NCBI RefSeq assembly: GCF_017569225.1
Contig: NZ_CP071868.1
Location: 2,666,001-2,730,000, forward strand
Direction of reading: 5' to 3'
From: Pengzhenrongella sicca
Lineage (GTDB): Bacteria; Actinomycetota; Actinomycetes; Actinomycetales; Cellulomonadaceae
DNA length: 64,000 nt
Part shown: piece by piece, positions 24,595 to 32,046 of the stretch
Numbering within the stretch: position 1 is the first letter of the stretch
How the letters are laid out: the number at the start of each line of letters is the position of its first letter
Notes under the pieces: generated by a model
What the model was told of the DNA's origin: nothing
Seen by the model: the letters and a program-made list of their open reading frames with translations, nothing else
Database searches by the model: none
Made by a program: the position numbers and the translations under genes

Positions 24595-25350
24595 TCAACC
24601 GCGGCGGGTGAGGTGCGGCGGTCTGACCTCGTCCCACAGCTCCTCGTAGCAGCGCGCGGCCCGGCTGCTGGGCGCGAACGCGGTCACCGGGGCCCGGTGC
24701 TCGGCCATCTGCTCGATGATCGACAGCGCCGGGATCTCGGTGCTCGCCACGCGGGTGCCCCCGCGTGGGATGTTCTCGATCACGTCGTTGTGCAGCCGCT
24801 TGCGCCGGTCGACCATGGAGAAGAAGGCGACGAGGTCCGGGCGGGGCTTGTCGGACTCGGCGACGAACTGCTCGAGCTGGGCCAGCGTGCGCAGCGAGAG
24901 CGTCGCGGGGATCAGCGGCACGAGCAGGGTGTCGGCCGCGTGCAGGACGTTCTCCGACATCAGCGAGATGCTCGGCGGGCAGTCGAGGAAGACGACGTCG
25001 TACTCGTCCGCGACGCCGTCGAGCAGCTGGCCCAGCCGCCGCGTGCGCCGCTTCGCGTCGTCGAGCTCGAGGTCCATGTTGCGGTAGCTGAAGTCGGCGG
25101 GCAGCAGGTCGAGCCGGTCGAAGTCGGTCCCCTTGAGCGCATCCTCCAGGGGGCGTTTGCCGGTGACCAGGCCGTGCCCGCCGCCCTTGACCCGCGGGCG
25201 CACCCGGAAGATGTACGTCGCCGCGCCCTGCGGGTCGAGGTCCCACAGCAGGGTGCGTTGCCCATCGCGAGCGGCGAGGTGGGCGAGGTTGACCGCCGTC
25301 GCCGTCTTACCGACGCCACCCTTGATGTTGTACGTCGCGTAGACCTTCAC
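24595..25350 (-). CDS. orphan ParA-family ATPase
   Basis: A 251-residue ParA/MinD ATPase. The deviant Walker A motif is YNIKGGVGKTATAVNLA at the N-terminus, switch I LLWDLDPQGAATYI, and Walker B VVFLDCPPSISLMS. There is no N-terminal HTH and no ParB gene or parS-like cluster nearby, so it is not a chromosome or plasmid segregation ParA. Such orphan ATPases typically position protein cargo such as carboxysomes or storage granules on the nucleoid. Its GTG start (25348-25350) overlaps the stop of the CYTH/CHAD gene in GTGA, so both are made from one message. This suggests a ParA whose cargo involves the CHAD protein. Confidence 0.9.
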   Translation of the reverse strand: MKVYATYNIKGGVGKTATAVNLAHLAARDGQRTLLWDLDPQGAATYIFRVRPRVKGGGHGLVTGKRPLEDALKGTDFDRLDLLPADFSYRNMDLELDDAKRRTRRLGQLLDGVADEYDVVFLDCPPSISLMSENVLHAADTLLVPLIPATLSLRTLAQLEQFVAESDKPRPDLVAFFSMVDRRKRLHNDVIENIPRGGTRVASTEIPALSIIEQMAEHRAPVTAFAPSSRAARCYEELWDEVRPPHLTRRG

Positions 25351-26885
25351 CCGATGCCCCCTAGTGCGCGCAGCTGCTTGTCGGTGGACCGCGCCGCGAA
25401 CCGCGCGTACGCGTCGTCGAACTCGGCACGGGCCATGCGCTGGTCGGTGTCGAGGTGCCCGATCAGCTCGCCCATCGCGAGCAGCGCTCGCGCTGTCGTC
25501 CCGTCCGCCATCATCTCCCCCGCGAACACCTGCAGCGCGTCGCGCTGCACCTGGGAGTCCTGGAACCGACCGAGCACGTCCTGCAGCCCCGTCAGGTCGG
25601 CGATGGCGCGCTTGCGCGGACCCGCCGCGAGTATGGGGGCGAAGACCTCCAGCGCGTAGCGCAGGTCCTTGCAGCGTCCGCGCAGGGTGTGCAGGTCGTC
25701 GGCCGGAGTATCGGGGGCGATCGCCGCGCCGCCACGAACGACCCGCCGGTGCGCGCGGGCGATCGCCGCGCCCGCGAGCTCGGCCGCCGACGGCGCTCCC
25801 AAGGCGTCGCGGGACGCCTCGGCCAGCTCGCCGAGCTGCTGCGGCCAGTCCTGGACGAGCCGGCGGAACCGGGCGGACCGCAGCGCGCGGACCAGCTCGG
25901 CTCGCGCGGCCTCCCGGCGGCGCCGCACGTGGGCTGCGAAGGGCTCGAGGTCGGCGGCATCGGCCGCCACGAGCCACCGCGCCATCGCGGGCAGGCCCAA
26001 CGCGTACACGTCGAGGTCGCGCACGGGCGCAGTCACCGCGCCGAGCCAGCGAAACTCGGGCTCCCAGCGGATCGCGCGCTCGGGGCCGAGCACCGGCCGG
26101 CCGAGCCGGAGGGTCGCCCGCGTGCGCCGCAGGGCGACGCGAAGGTCGTGCAGGAACTCGCTGTCGACGTCGTCGAGCACGCCCGGCACGTTGGCCAGCA
26201 TCGACGCGGAGAACCCGGTCAGCACCCGGGCCAGGAGCGCGGCCGCCGGCTCCGTCGAATCGCCCGTGGGTGGAGTGCCCCCGCGCCGCGCGGGCGCGGC
26301 GTCCGGGCGCCGGGGCACGCCGGGATCCTCCTGGAGCCCGGCGTCGACGAGGAGGCCGACGGCGCGTCGCCCCTCGCCCGCGTACCCCCGGAGCGGACGC
26401 ACGGTGAGCCGTGCGGGCGAGAGGCCGGCGGCAGAGAGGTCGCCGGCGGCGGGCTCGTCGAGCTCGAGGCGCGCGACGAGCTTTCGGTCGCCGTTGCGCA
26501 GCTCCAGGCCGCGCAACCGACGACGCTCGGTCGCGACCACCACGAGTGCGCGAATGCCGGCCACGGGAGCGACCGCGTCGCGGACCGGACCGGCCGGCAG
26601 CACCTGGGCGAACGCTGGCCACAGCGCGTTGCGGTCCAGCTCGGCCACCGTGACCGCGCCGTCGGCACGCCCGAGCTCGAGTCGAGAGTCCGCCGCGCCG
26701 GTTCGCTGCCGTAGCTCGAGCCCGGCCGCTTCCAGCCGACGGTCGAAGGTATCCAGCCGGGTGCGGCGCTCGCCGCGCGGCCCGGTGACGTCGACGACGA
26801 ACTCGCGCGCCAGCTGCGCGACGATCGCGTCGAGCACAAGGCCCCGACCATCGACGGTCTGCATCGCTACGGGTGGCCCGGTCAT
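25347..26885 (-). CDS. CYTH-like/CHAD domain protein
   Basis: A 512-residue, Arg-rich protein. Residues about 10-200 form a CYTH-like region (TRLDTFDRRLEAAGLELRQR) that lacks the N-terminal ExExK catalytic motif, so triphosphatase activity is doubtful. Residues about 225-500 form a CHAD domain, with the conserved FLHDLRVALRRTRATLRL (His) and later LHTLRGRCKDLRYALEVF. CHAD domains bind inorganic polyphosphate and locate to polyphosphate granules in bacteria. Its stop overlaps the ParA start by four bases. The start could be ATG 26885 (used here) or the ATG seven codons later. It lies 60 bases downstream of dinB, so read-through from the SOS promoter is possible. Confidence 0.87.
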   Translation of the reverse strand: MTGPPVAMQTVDGRGLVLDAIVAQLAREFVVDVTGPRGERRTRLDTFDRRLEAAGLELRQRTGAADSRLELGRADGAVTVAELDRNALWPAFAQVLPAGPVRDAVAPVAGIRALVVVATERRRLRGLELRNGDRKLVARLELDEPAAGDLSAAGLSPARLTVRPLRGYAGEGRRAVGLLVDAGLQEDPGVPRRPDAAPARRGGTPPTGDSTEPAAALLARVLTGFSASMLANVPGVLDDVDSEFLHDLRVALRRTRATLRLGRPVLGPERAIRWEPEFRWLGAVTAPVRDLDVYALGLPAMARWLVAADAADLEPFAAHVRRRREAARAELVRALRSARFRRLVQDWPQQLGELAEASRDALGAPSAAELAGAAIARAHRRVVRGGAAIAPDTPADDLHTLRGRCKDLRYALEVFAPILAAGPRKRAIADLTGLQDVLGRFQDSQVQRDALQVFAGEMMADGTTARALLAMGELIGHLDTDQRMARAEFDDAYARFAARSTDKQLRALGGIG

Positions 26886-26945
26886 CGTGGGGTTCACGAT
26901 ATTGCGGGCGGCGCGCAACCGCGCGCAGACGCGCGCGGCGCGCCG

Positions 26946-28205
26946 TCAGACGTCGTGCTCGGCGAGCTCGCGGAACTCGTCGGGCACGGCGGCGGCCGGG
27001 CGCAGCACCGCCGGGAGGTACCCGACGGCGTCGGCGCCGAACCGGTCGCGGATCTCGTCCATCGACCCGTCGACCGCGCCCCGCGCGGCGCCGGGGGCCG
27101 ATCCTGCGCGCCACGGGTCGGGCGTGGCGAGGTCCAGCTCGAGCTGGACGGCCCGCTGGTCAGCGAGCTTCGACACGGCCACCGCGAGCAGGGTGATCTC
27201 GGTGGCCGCCGACGCGGACCCGATCGCGGACCAGACCAGCCGCTCGGCGATCTCGGTGAGCGTCAGGGTCGCCGAGACGGGCTCGGCCACCGTGTGCGAG
27301 CGGGTGACCGAGCGCATGCCGACGAAGCGCACCCGCACGGTCACGGTGCGGCCGGCCCGGCCCTTGGCCCGCAGCCGGCGCGAGACCCGGTCGGCCAGGT
27401 GAGCCAGCACCGCCCGCACCTCGGCTGCCACGGCCGGCCGCCGACCGAACGCCGACTGGGCGCCCACCGACCCGGCGCGACGCGCCGTGACGACCGGCCG
27501 GACGTCGTCGTTCCTGGCCATCGCGCTGAGCTTGTGGCCGACGGCATGCCCCAGGATGCGCTCGAGCGCCCCGGACGGGATCTGGGCCAGGTCGCCGATC
27601 GTCCGGATGCCGAGGTCGGCGAGGCGCTGGCGATGGACCGGCCCGACGCCCCAGATGAGTCCGACGGGCAGCGGGTCGAGGAACTCCCGCTCATGGCCCG
27701 GCTGCACCACGACCAGGCCGTCCGGCTTCGCCACCTGGGACGCGATCTTCGCCAGGTGCTTGGTCCGGGCGGCCCCGACCGAGATGGGCAGCCCGATCTC
27801 GGCGCGGACCCGACCCCGGATCAGCACGCAGATGCGCTCGGGCGGGCCGAACAGGTGCGTCGAGCCCGCGACGTCGAGGAAGGCCTCGTCGATAGAGACC
27901 CGCTCGACGAGCGGGGTCACTCCCGCCAGAACCTCCATCACCGCGTCCCCCAGCCGCTGGTACTCCCCGAAGTGGCCGCGGACGAACAGCAGCTCGGGGC
28001 ACAGCTGCGCGGCGCGCCACCCGGTCATGCCGCCCTGCACGCCGAAGGCCTTGGCCTCGTATGACGCCGCGAGGACGACGCCGCCGCTCGGCCCGCCGCC
28101 GACCGCGATCGGCCGGCCGCGCAGGGCGGGATCGAGCAACTGCTCGACCGAGGCGTAGAACGCGTCGAGGTCGGCATGCAGGATCGTCGGTCCGCCGTCG
28201 GGCAT
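26946..28205 (-). CDS. dinB: DNA polymerase IV (Y-family)
   Basis: A 419-residue Y-family translesion polymerase. Palm motifs are HADLDAFYASVEQ near residue 10 and the catalytic VSIDEAFLDV near 105. The thumb has the helix-hairpin-helix LIWGVGPVHRQRLADLGIRT, and a little-finger domain spans about 245-345. The C-terminal 70 residues are Ala/Pro/Asp-rich, without a perfect clamp-binding QLxLF, though VQLELDL resembles it. The gene copies damaged templates in the SOS response. The ATG is leaderless (TATCGT, six bases, ATG), and a consensus LexA box sits directly upstream. Confidence 0.95.
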   Translation of the reverse strand: MPDGGPTILHADLDAFYASVEQLLDPALRGRPIAVGGGPSGGVVLAASYEAKAFGVQGGMTGWRAAQLCPELLFVRGHFGEYQRLGDAVMEVLAGVTPLVERVSIDEAFLDVAGSTHLFGPPERICVLIRGRVRAEIGLPISVGAARTKHLAKIASQVAKPDGLVVVQPGHEREFLDPLPVGLIWGVGPVHRQRLADLGIRTIGDLAQIPSGALERILGHAVGHKLSAMARNDDVRPVVTARRAGSVGAQSAFGRRPAVAAEVRAVLAHLADRVSRRLRAKGRAGRTVTVRVRFVGMRSVTRSHTVAEPVSATLTLTEIAERLVWSAIGSASAATEITLLAVAVSKLADQRAVQLELDLATPDPWRAGSAPGAARGAVDGSMDEIRDRFGADAVGYLPAVLRPAAAVPDEFRELAEHDV

Positions 28206-28218
28206 CCTTCCACGATAC

Positions 28219-28234
28219 TCGAACAGGTGTTCGA
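28219..28234. promoter_or_regulatory. LexA (SOS) box of dinB
   Basis: TCGAACAGGTGTTCGA is a perfect match to the actinobacterial SOS box TCGAAC-N4-GTTCGA. It lies just upstream of the dinB -10 element (TATCGT on the minus strand, 28212-28217), 14 bases from the ATG. LexA bound here would block the promoter. The box also lies next to whatever begins to the right, but I see no convincing divergent gene. Confidence 0.92.
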
Positions 28235-28555
28235 GCGTCTAGCCTCGTTCGTGCGCGCCGGGATCGCTCGTGGCGCGCGCGCTCACGCCGAACTGCGGCG
28301 CCGCACCATGACCGCGGCAGCGCCGACGACGCCGGCGATCGTCGCAGCGATCCCGACCATGCGTCCGCGCCGCCGCCGGGGCGCGTCCTGCGTTGGTTCC
28401 AGCTCGGCCTTCTCGACATCGTCGTCTCCTTCGACCTCGGTGAGACGGGACCTACGGGCGCCCGTCGGACGCCGCTCGACCCGTCACCCCAGTGTCGAAA
28501 CTCCGCAGCCTGGGGCATCGCCCGTACGGGATGAGCAGCATGCCGCCAGTCGACG
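28235..28555 (-). other. stretch without a complete gene; remnant of a small membrane protein
   Basis: No complete reading frame with normal signals is found between the SOS box and the YwqK-like gene. One minus-strand frame from 28483 to 28283 encodes a plausible sequence: an acidic part, then an Arg-rich turn, then a transmembrane segment (MVGIAATIAGVVGAAAVMV) and a basic tail. It has no ATG, GTG or TTG before the helix (ATG at 28358-28360). A good Shine-Dalgarno (GAAGGAG) before ATG 28417-28419 points into another frame. This looks like a frameshifted small gene, or else the helix alone is translated as a 25-residue peptide. Confidence 0.35.
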
Positions 28556-28975
28556 TCAGGCCCGCCCACGGTGCTGAGTGGTCCGGACAAGGTTTCCCGC
28601 GGGGTCGAACTTGCGCCACTCGCCGACCTTGGTGCCCGCATCCCAGGTGCCCTGGTCGAGAATCGCGCCCGTGCTGTGGTGGCGCGTCCAGAAGCCGTCC
28701 TGCAGCCCGCCGACGAACGAGCCGGACTGCAGCGGCTTGCCGTCGACCCTGAACCACTCCCAGGGGCCGTCGTGCTCCCCGCGTACGTAGCTGCCGCGGG
28801 CGCGCACCCGGCCGTTCTGGAACCAGAACGTCCACGCGCCGACTCTCGCGCCGGCGTCGTACCTCCCGACCGCGGACACCCTCCCGTTGGTGAAGCGCTC
28901 CTCCCAGCTGCCCGTCGGGCGACCCTGCGCATCGACCTCGTTCGGCGCCGCCGGCGGCGTGACGGCCTCCGTCAC
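28556..28975 (-). CDS. MORN-type / YwqK-family antitoxin-like repeat protein
   Basis: A 139-residue protein made of about five MORN-variant repeats of the form GxWxxWxxNGRxxxxGxY (for example GAWTFWFQNGRVRARGSYV and GPWEWFRVDGKPLQSGSF). This pattern is annotated as YwqK-family antitoxin, although many such proteins are not part of a toxin-antitoxin pair. No toxin gene is next to it here. The GTG start 28973-28975 overlaps the stop of the VOC gene (GTGA), so the two are cotranslated. MORN repeats often bind membranes or partner proteins. Confidence 0.8.
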   Translation of the reverse strand: MTEAVTPPAAPNEVDAQGRPTGSWEERFTNGRVSAVGRYDAGARVGAWTFWFQNGRVRARGSYVRGEHDGPWEWFRVDGKPLQSGSFVGGLQDGFWTRHHSTGAILDQGTWDAGTKVGEWRKFDPAGNLVRTTQHRGRA

Positions 28976-29358
28976 GAGCTGCTCGCGAGCTGGATGAGGT
29001 TCCCGCACGTGTCGTCGAGCACCGCCGTGGTGACCGGGCCCATCTGCAGCACGTCCTGCGTGAAGTGGACTCCCAAACCCTTGAGTCGATCCACCTCGGC
29101 CGCGACGTCGTCGACCGCGAAGGACGCGAACGGGATCCCGTCCGCGCTGAGCGCCGACTTGAAGGGCCCCACCGCGGGATGGTCATCCGGCTCGAGCACG
29201 AGCTCCACCCCGTCGCGATAGCGGGGCGAGACGACGGTCAGCCACCGGTGCTCCCCCAGCGGGATCTCGGTCTTCTTCTCGAAGCCGAGCACCTGCGTGT
29301 AGAACTGCAGCGCCTTGTCCTGATCATCGACGAACACGCTCGTCAGGTTGATCCACAT
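28972..29358 (-). CDS. VOC-superfamily (glyoxalase/bleomycin-resistance-like) protein
   Basis: A 128-residue single VOC protein with paired beta-alpha-beta modules: residues 1-60 start INLTSVFVDDQDKALQFY, and residues 65-125 start IPFASFAVDDVAAEVDRLK. Possible metal ligands include His37 (LGEHRWLTV) and Glu/Asp in VELVLEPDD. The product is probably a small-molecule binding or detoxifying enzyme; the substrate is unknown. It lies downstream of the ArsR-type regulator (29704-29432), same direction, 73 bases away. ArsR-VOC is a frequent operon pairing in actinobacteria. Confidence 0.87.
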   Translation of the reverse strand: MWINLTSVFVDDQDKALQFYTQVLGFEKKTEIPLGEHRWLTVVSPRYRDGVELVLEPDDHPAVGPFKSALSADGIPFASFAVDDVAAEVDRLKGLGVHFTQDVLQMGPVTTAVLDDTCGNLIQLASSS

Positions 29359-29431
29359 GAACTGTTCCCTTCGCTGGGTCGGTCTTTGAGCCGGTCGCTC
29401 GAGTTGGTCGGTCTGTGTTCAGGTCGGCGGG

Positions 29432-29704
29432 TCACTCGGGCAGTGGCCAGCGCTCGACGACGGCCCGCAAGGGCGAGGTGTCCAGGTCGTGATACTTGAA
29501 CCGACCCTGCCGCCGCGTCACGACCAGGCCGGCGGCCTCCAGGACGTCGAGGTGCTGGGAGATCGCTTGCCGGGACGAGCTCACGCCGTGCGTCGCCGTC
29601 AGCCGCACGCACAGCTCGAACAGGGTCTGATCACCTCGCTTGCGCAGCTCGTCGAGCAGGGCCCGCCGGGTCGGGTCGGCAAGAGCCCTATACACATCAC
29701 CCAC
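29432..29704 (-). CDS. ArsR-family transcriptional regulator
   Basis: A 90-residue winged-helix protein. The N-terminal VYRALADPTRRALLDELRKR and the recognition region SRQAISQHLDVLEAAGLVV are classical, and the wing is VTRRQGRFKYHDLD. It has only one Cys (FELCVRL), not the paired metal-sensing CxC, so it probably does not sense metals. The GTG 29702-29704 is chosen because the frame further upstream crosses a palindrome that looks like its operator. It is the first gene of a likely ArsR-VOC-YwqK operon. Confidence 0.87.
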   Translation of the reverse strand: MGDVYRALADPTRRALLDELRKRGDQTLFELCVRLTATHGVSSSRQAISQHLDVLEAAGLVVTRRQGRFKYHDLDTSPLRAVVERWPLPE

Positions 29705-29717
29705 ACGCTCACCATAG

Positions 29718-29733
29718 GCAAGTATTCGCTTGC
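29718..29733. promoter_or_regulatory. probable ArsR operator
   Basis: GCAAGTATTCGCTTGC is an inverted repeat with 5-bp arms (GCAAG/CTTGC) around an AT-rich core, 14 bases upstream of the ArsR start. Its AT content stands out from its surroundings. ArsR-type regulators usually bind such dyads overlapping their own promoter, so autoregulation is likely. Confidence 0.6.
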
Positions 29734-29808
29734 ATGACAAGGCTGAATCAACCCCGAGCTGGGGGACGGTCCCGTTGCGCGGGGGCGCCGCTCAGAGCAC
29801 GCGGCCGG

Positions 29809-30375
29809 TCATCTCCATCGGCCGAGGTTTTCTACGGCGGCCGCAATGAGCTCGTCGTCGGTGGAGTCTCGTTCGATGGTGGCTCGAAAGTAGATCGGTC
29901 CGATCGCGAGGGCGGCTGCATGGCGGGGAGCGGTGTGCAGATCGACTTCCCCCCGCGCTTGAGCTACTTCGAGGGCCTCGGTCAGCCGGTTGGTGAGCAG
30001 GCGGGCGTAGCCCTCGCGACGTGCGTCCATGTCGTCCTCCCAGAGTGCGGCGTTGGCCAACGTGGTGGCGACGACCCGTACGTCGTGGTGATCGAGTTGT
30101 CGGGCGATGGCGGTCAGCTCGTGGACCAGCCAGGCGCGAGTCGGCACGCTGGGAGCGTCGAAGAACGGCATCGGCACGGTGGTCATCGCCGCAGCGAGAA
30201 GTTGATCGGTGCGCGGCCAGTGCCGGTAGACGGTGGCCCGCGCGATCCCCGCCTGTTCGGCGACCCGAGCGTGCGTGATAGCTCCGGGCCCGTGCGCCAC
30301 CAGCAACTCGCGGGCAGCGTTGACGATCGCTGCTCGGCTGCGCAGGAACCGCGGATCGTGTCGAGAGGAAGCCAT
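29809..30375 (-). CDS. TetR/AcrR-family transcriptional regulator
   Basis: A 188-residue TetR regulator. The HTH is residues about 12-58 (AAIVNAARELLVAHGPGAIT, then AEQAGIARATVYRHWPRTDQ). The ligand-binding C-terminal part resembles the TetR_C_11-type domain seen with small-molecule efflux or oxidoreductase genes. The ATG is preceded by TAGACT and six bases (leaderless). It is divergent from the NAD(P)-binding oxidoreductase operon at 30432, so it probably represses that operon. The dyad GTCTATGAGAC lies between them. Confidence 0.9.
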   Translation of the reverse strand: MASSRHDPRFLRSRAAIVNAARELLVAHGPGAITHARVAEQAGIARATVYRHWPRTDQLLAAAMTTVPMPFFDAPSVPTRAWLVHELTAIARQLDHHDVRVVATTLANAALWEDDMDARREGYARLLTNRLTEALEVAQARGEVDLHTAPRHAAALAIGPIYFRATIERDSTDDELIAAAVENLGRWR

Positions 30376-30382
30376 GGCTCCA

Positions 30383-30393
30383 GTCTATGAGAC
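30383..30393. promoter_or_regulatory. short dyad in the TetR/oxidoreductase divergent region
   Basis: GTCTATGAGAC has GTCT/AGAC arms around ATG and overlaps the TetR -10 element (TAGACT on the minus strand). TATGAGAC recurs at 30430-30437 at the start of the divergent gene. The spacing of about 43 bases between the two TATGAGAC copies suggests paired half-sites for the TetR protein. The dyad is short, so the assignment is tentative. Confidence 0.4.
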
Positions 30394-30431
30394 ATCTTGA
30401 CTTAGATCGTAGCGGATGACACGCTCTCGCT

Positions 30432-31070
30432 ATGAGACAAGAAGTCGCACAAAAGCGGATCGTCGTGCTGGGAGCGACCGGCGCCACGGGCCGTCTCGTA
30501 GTGTCGACCGCGCTCGGGCGCGGTCACCACGTCATCGCCCTGGTCCGCCGGAAGGGCGCGTTCGAACCCGCGCAGCGCTTGCGGGAGACGGAATGGAGCG
30601 TCCTGGGCGACGCGGCGACGTTATCGTCGGCCCTGACGGGCACTGATGCGGTCATCAGCGCCTTGGGCGGAGCGGCGAGGGGCCCGACCTCCGTCTGCAC
30701 CGACGCCATGGCCGTCACCGTCCCGGCGATGCAGCGCGCGGGGATCTCCCGGTTGATCGTCCTCAGCGCCCACGGAGTAGCCGAGAGCCGCGACCGGTCG
30801 CTGTTCTCCCTCGCGGTGTGGGCCGGAGTCGGGGAGAAGATGCGCGACAAGGAGACCATGGAGCCCCTCATCACTTCCTCGAGCCTGGAGTGGACGATCG
30901 TGCGTCCGCCGATGCTCAAGGACACCCCAGCGATCGGGAAATACCGGGTCGCCACCGACCTGCCGGTGCACCTGTGGACCTCGATCGGCCGCGCCGACCT
31001 CGCCGACTTCCTCGTTCGCGAGGTCGATAGCCCTCACTACGTGCACGCCTACCCGCGGATAGCCCGATGA
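30432..31070 (+). CDS. NAD(P)-binding oxidoreductase (atypical SDR, NmrA-like)
   Basis: A 212-residue protein with the Rossmann motif IVVLGATGATGRLVV (GxxGxxG) at residues 10-24 and Arg residues after strand two (LVRRKG) that suggest NADP. Further on it has AVISALGG, then SRLIVLSAHGV and WTIVRPPMLKD, typical of NmrA/biliverdin reductase-like atypical SDRs without the YxxxK pair. Possible roles are redox sensing or flavin reduction. Its stop overlaps the ATG of the next SDR gene (ATGA, 31067), so the two form an operon controlled by the divergent TetR. Confidence 0.88.
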   Translation: MRQEVAQKRIVVLGATGATGRLVVSTALGRGHHVIALVRRKGAFEPAQRLRETEWSVLGDAATLSSALTGTDAVISALGGAARGPTSVCTDAMAVTVPAMQRAGISRLIVLSAHGVAESRDRSLFSLAVWAGVGEKMRDKETMEPLITSSSLEWTIVRPPMLKDTPAIGKYRVATDLPVHLWTSIGRADLADFLVREVDSPHYVHAYPRIAR

Positions 31071-32017
31071 CCGCTCGGCGATCCCGCACCCCTGGCTCCA
31101 TTGCCGGCACCCTCGTCGGTGTGGACCTCGAGGGCGCGGTCGCGGTGGTCACCGGCGCCAGCGGCGGCATGGGGCGAGTCATCGTCGGCGAGCTCGCCCG
31201 GGCCGGCGCGCACGTGGTGACCGTGGCACGGGACGCCTCCCGCACCGAGAGCCTGCTGCTGGAAACCGTCGGTAAGGGCGGTCCGGGAGGGTTCGAGGTC
31301 ATCCAAGCAGACCTATCCCTGCGCAAGGGAGTGCTCGGCGCGGCCGCGGAGATCAGCGAACGCCACGAACGGGTGCATGTACTGGTCAACAACGCCGGTG
31401 CGCACTTCCCGGACCGACGCCTGACACCCGACGGGGTCGAGATGCACGTCGCGGTGGACTACCTGGCCGCCTTCGGACTCACGTACCTGCTGCAAGAGAA
31501 CTTGGCGCGAGCAGCGGGGCGGGTGGTCAACGTCGCCTCCAACACCCTGAACGACACCCGCCAGGTCAAGCTCCCCGGACGCAGCCGCCCGGCCACCCTC
31601 GACCCCGGGCACCTCGACGACCTCACCCGCCTGAACCCGGTGACCGGCTTCGTTCCCTTCGAGGCCTACGCCCGCGCCAAACTCCTCGCCGTCACCAGTG
31701 GCTACCACTTCGCGAGAACCTTGCGACCCCACGCCGTCACGGTGAACTCCGTGCACCCCGGCATCGTGGCCACCAACATCATCAACGACCTCGTCCCAGC
31801 GGCACTGCGGCCCTTCAGCGGGCTCATCCGCGCGACCATGTTGACCCCCCGCGAGGGAGCCTCCGCCGCGCTGCGGCTGGCCACCGACCCCGCTCTCGCG
31901 GGTCTGACCGGTCGCTACTACAGCAGGGAAAAGGAGACGGCAACCCCCGCCATCTCTCACGACGCAGCCGTTCAGCAGCGACTGCACGAGACAAGTAGCA
32001 GGTGGTTCGAGCACTGA
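31067..32017 (+). CDS. short-chain dehydrogenase/reductase
   Basis: A 316-residue classical SDR. The cofactor motif is VAVVTGASGGMGRVI (TGxxxGxG), the structural motif is VNNAG, and the catalytic Ser lies in VNVASNTL. The pair YARAK (Tyr-x3-Lys) is near residue 205. It resembles the retinol dehydrogenase/protochlorophyllide reductase-like long SDRs. Its ATG overlaps the preceding stop. The two oxidoreductases and the divergent TetR make a compact detoxification-type module. It is convergent with the HNH gene, 29 bases apart. Confidence 0.9.
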   Translation: MTARRSRTPGSIAGTLVGVDLEGAVAVVTGASGGMGRVIVGELARAGAHVVTVARDASRTESLLLETVGKGGPGGFEVIQADLSLRKGVLGAAAEISERHERVHVLVNNAGAHFPDRRLTPDGVEMHVAVDYLAAFGLTYLLQENLARAAGRVVNVASNTLNDTRQVKLPGRSRPATLDPGHLDDLTRLNPVTGFVPFEAYARAKLLAVTSGYHFARTLRPHAVTVNSVHPGIVATNIINDLVPAALRPFSGLIRATMLTPREGASAALRLATDPALAGLTGRYYSREKETATPAISHDAAVQQRLHETSSRWFEH

Positions 32018-32046
32018 TCCGAGCACGTGGCGCGACCCGCGACTTT

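Noticed and set aside
25351-27114. A long minus-strand open frame running in phase into the ParA gene, suggesting an 839-residue fusion.
   Set aside because: The upstream part is Arg-rich shadow coding of the CHAD gene in another frame; the ParA fold begins exactly at the GTG 25350.
28556-29358. YwqK-like and VOC genes as a toxin-antitoxin pair.
   Set aside because: The VOC protein has no toxin features; the YwqK name refers only to the MORN-type repeats.
30397-30432. TTGACT upstream of the oxidoreductase gene as a sigma-A -35 element.
   Set aside because: No acceptable -10 at 16-18 bases; the leaderless-type CACGCT next to the ATG is as likely.
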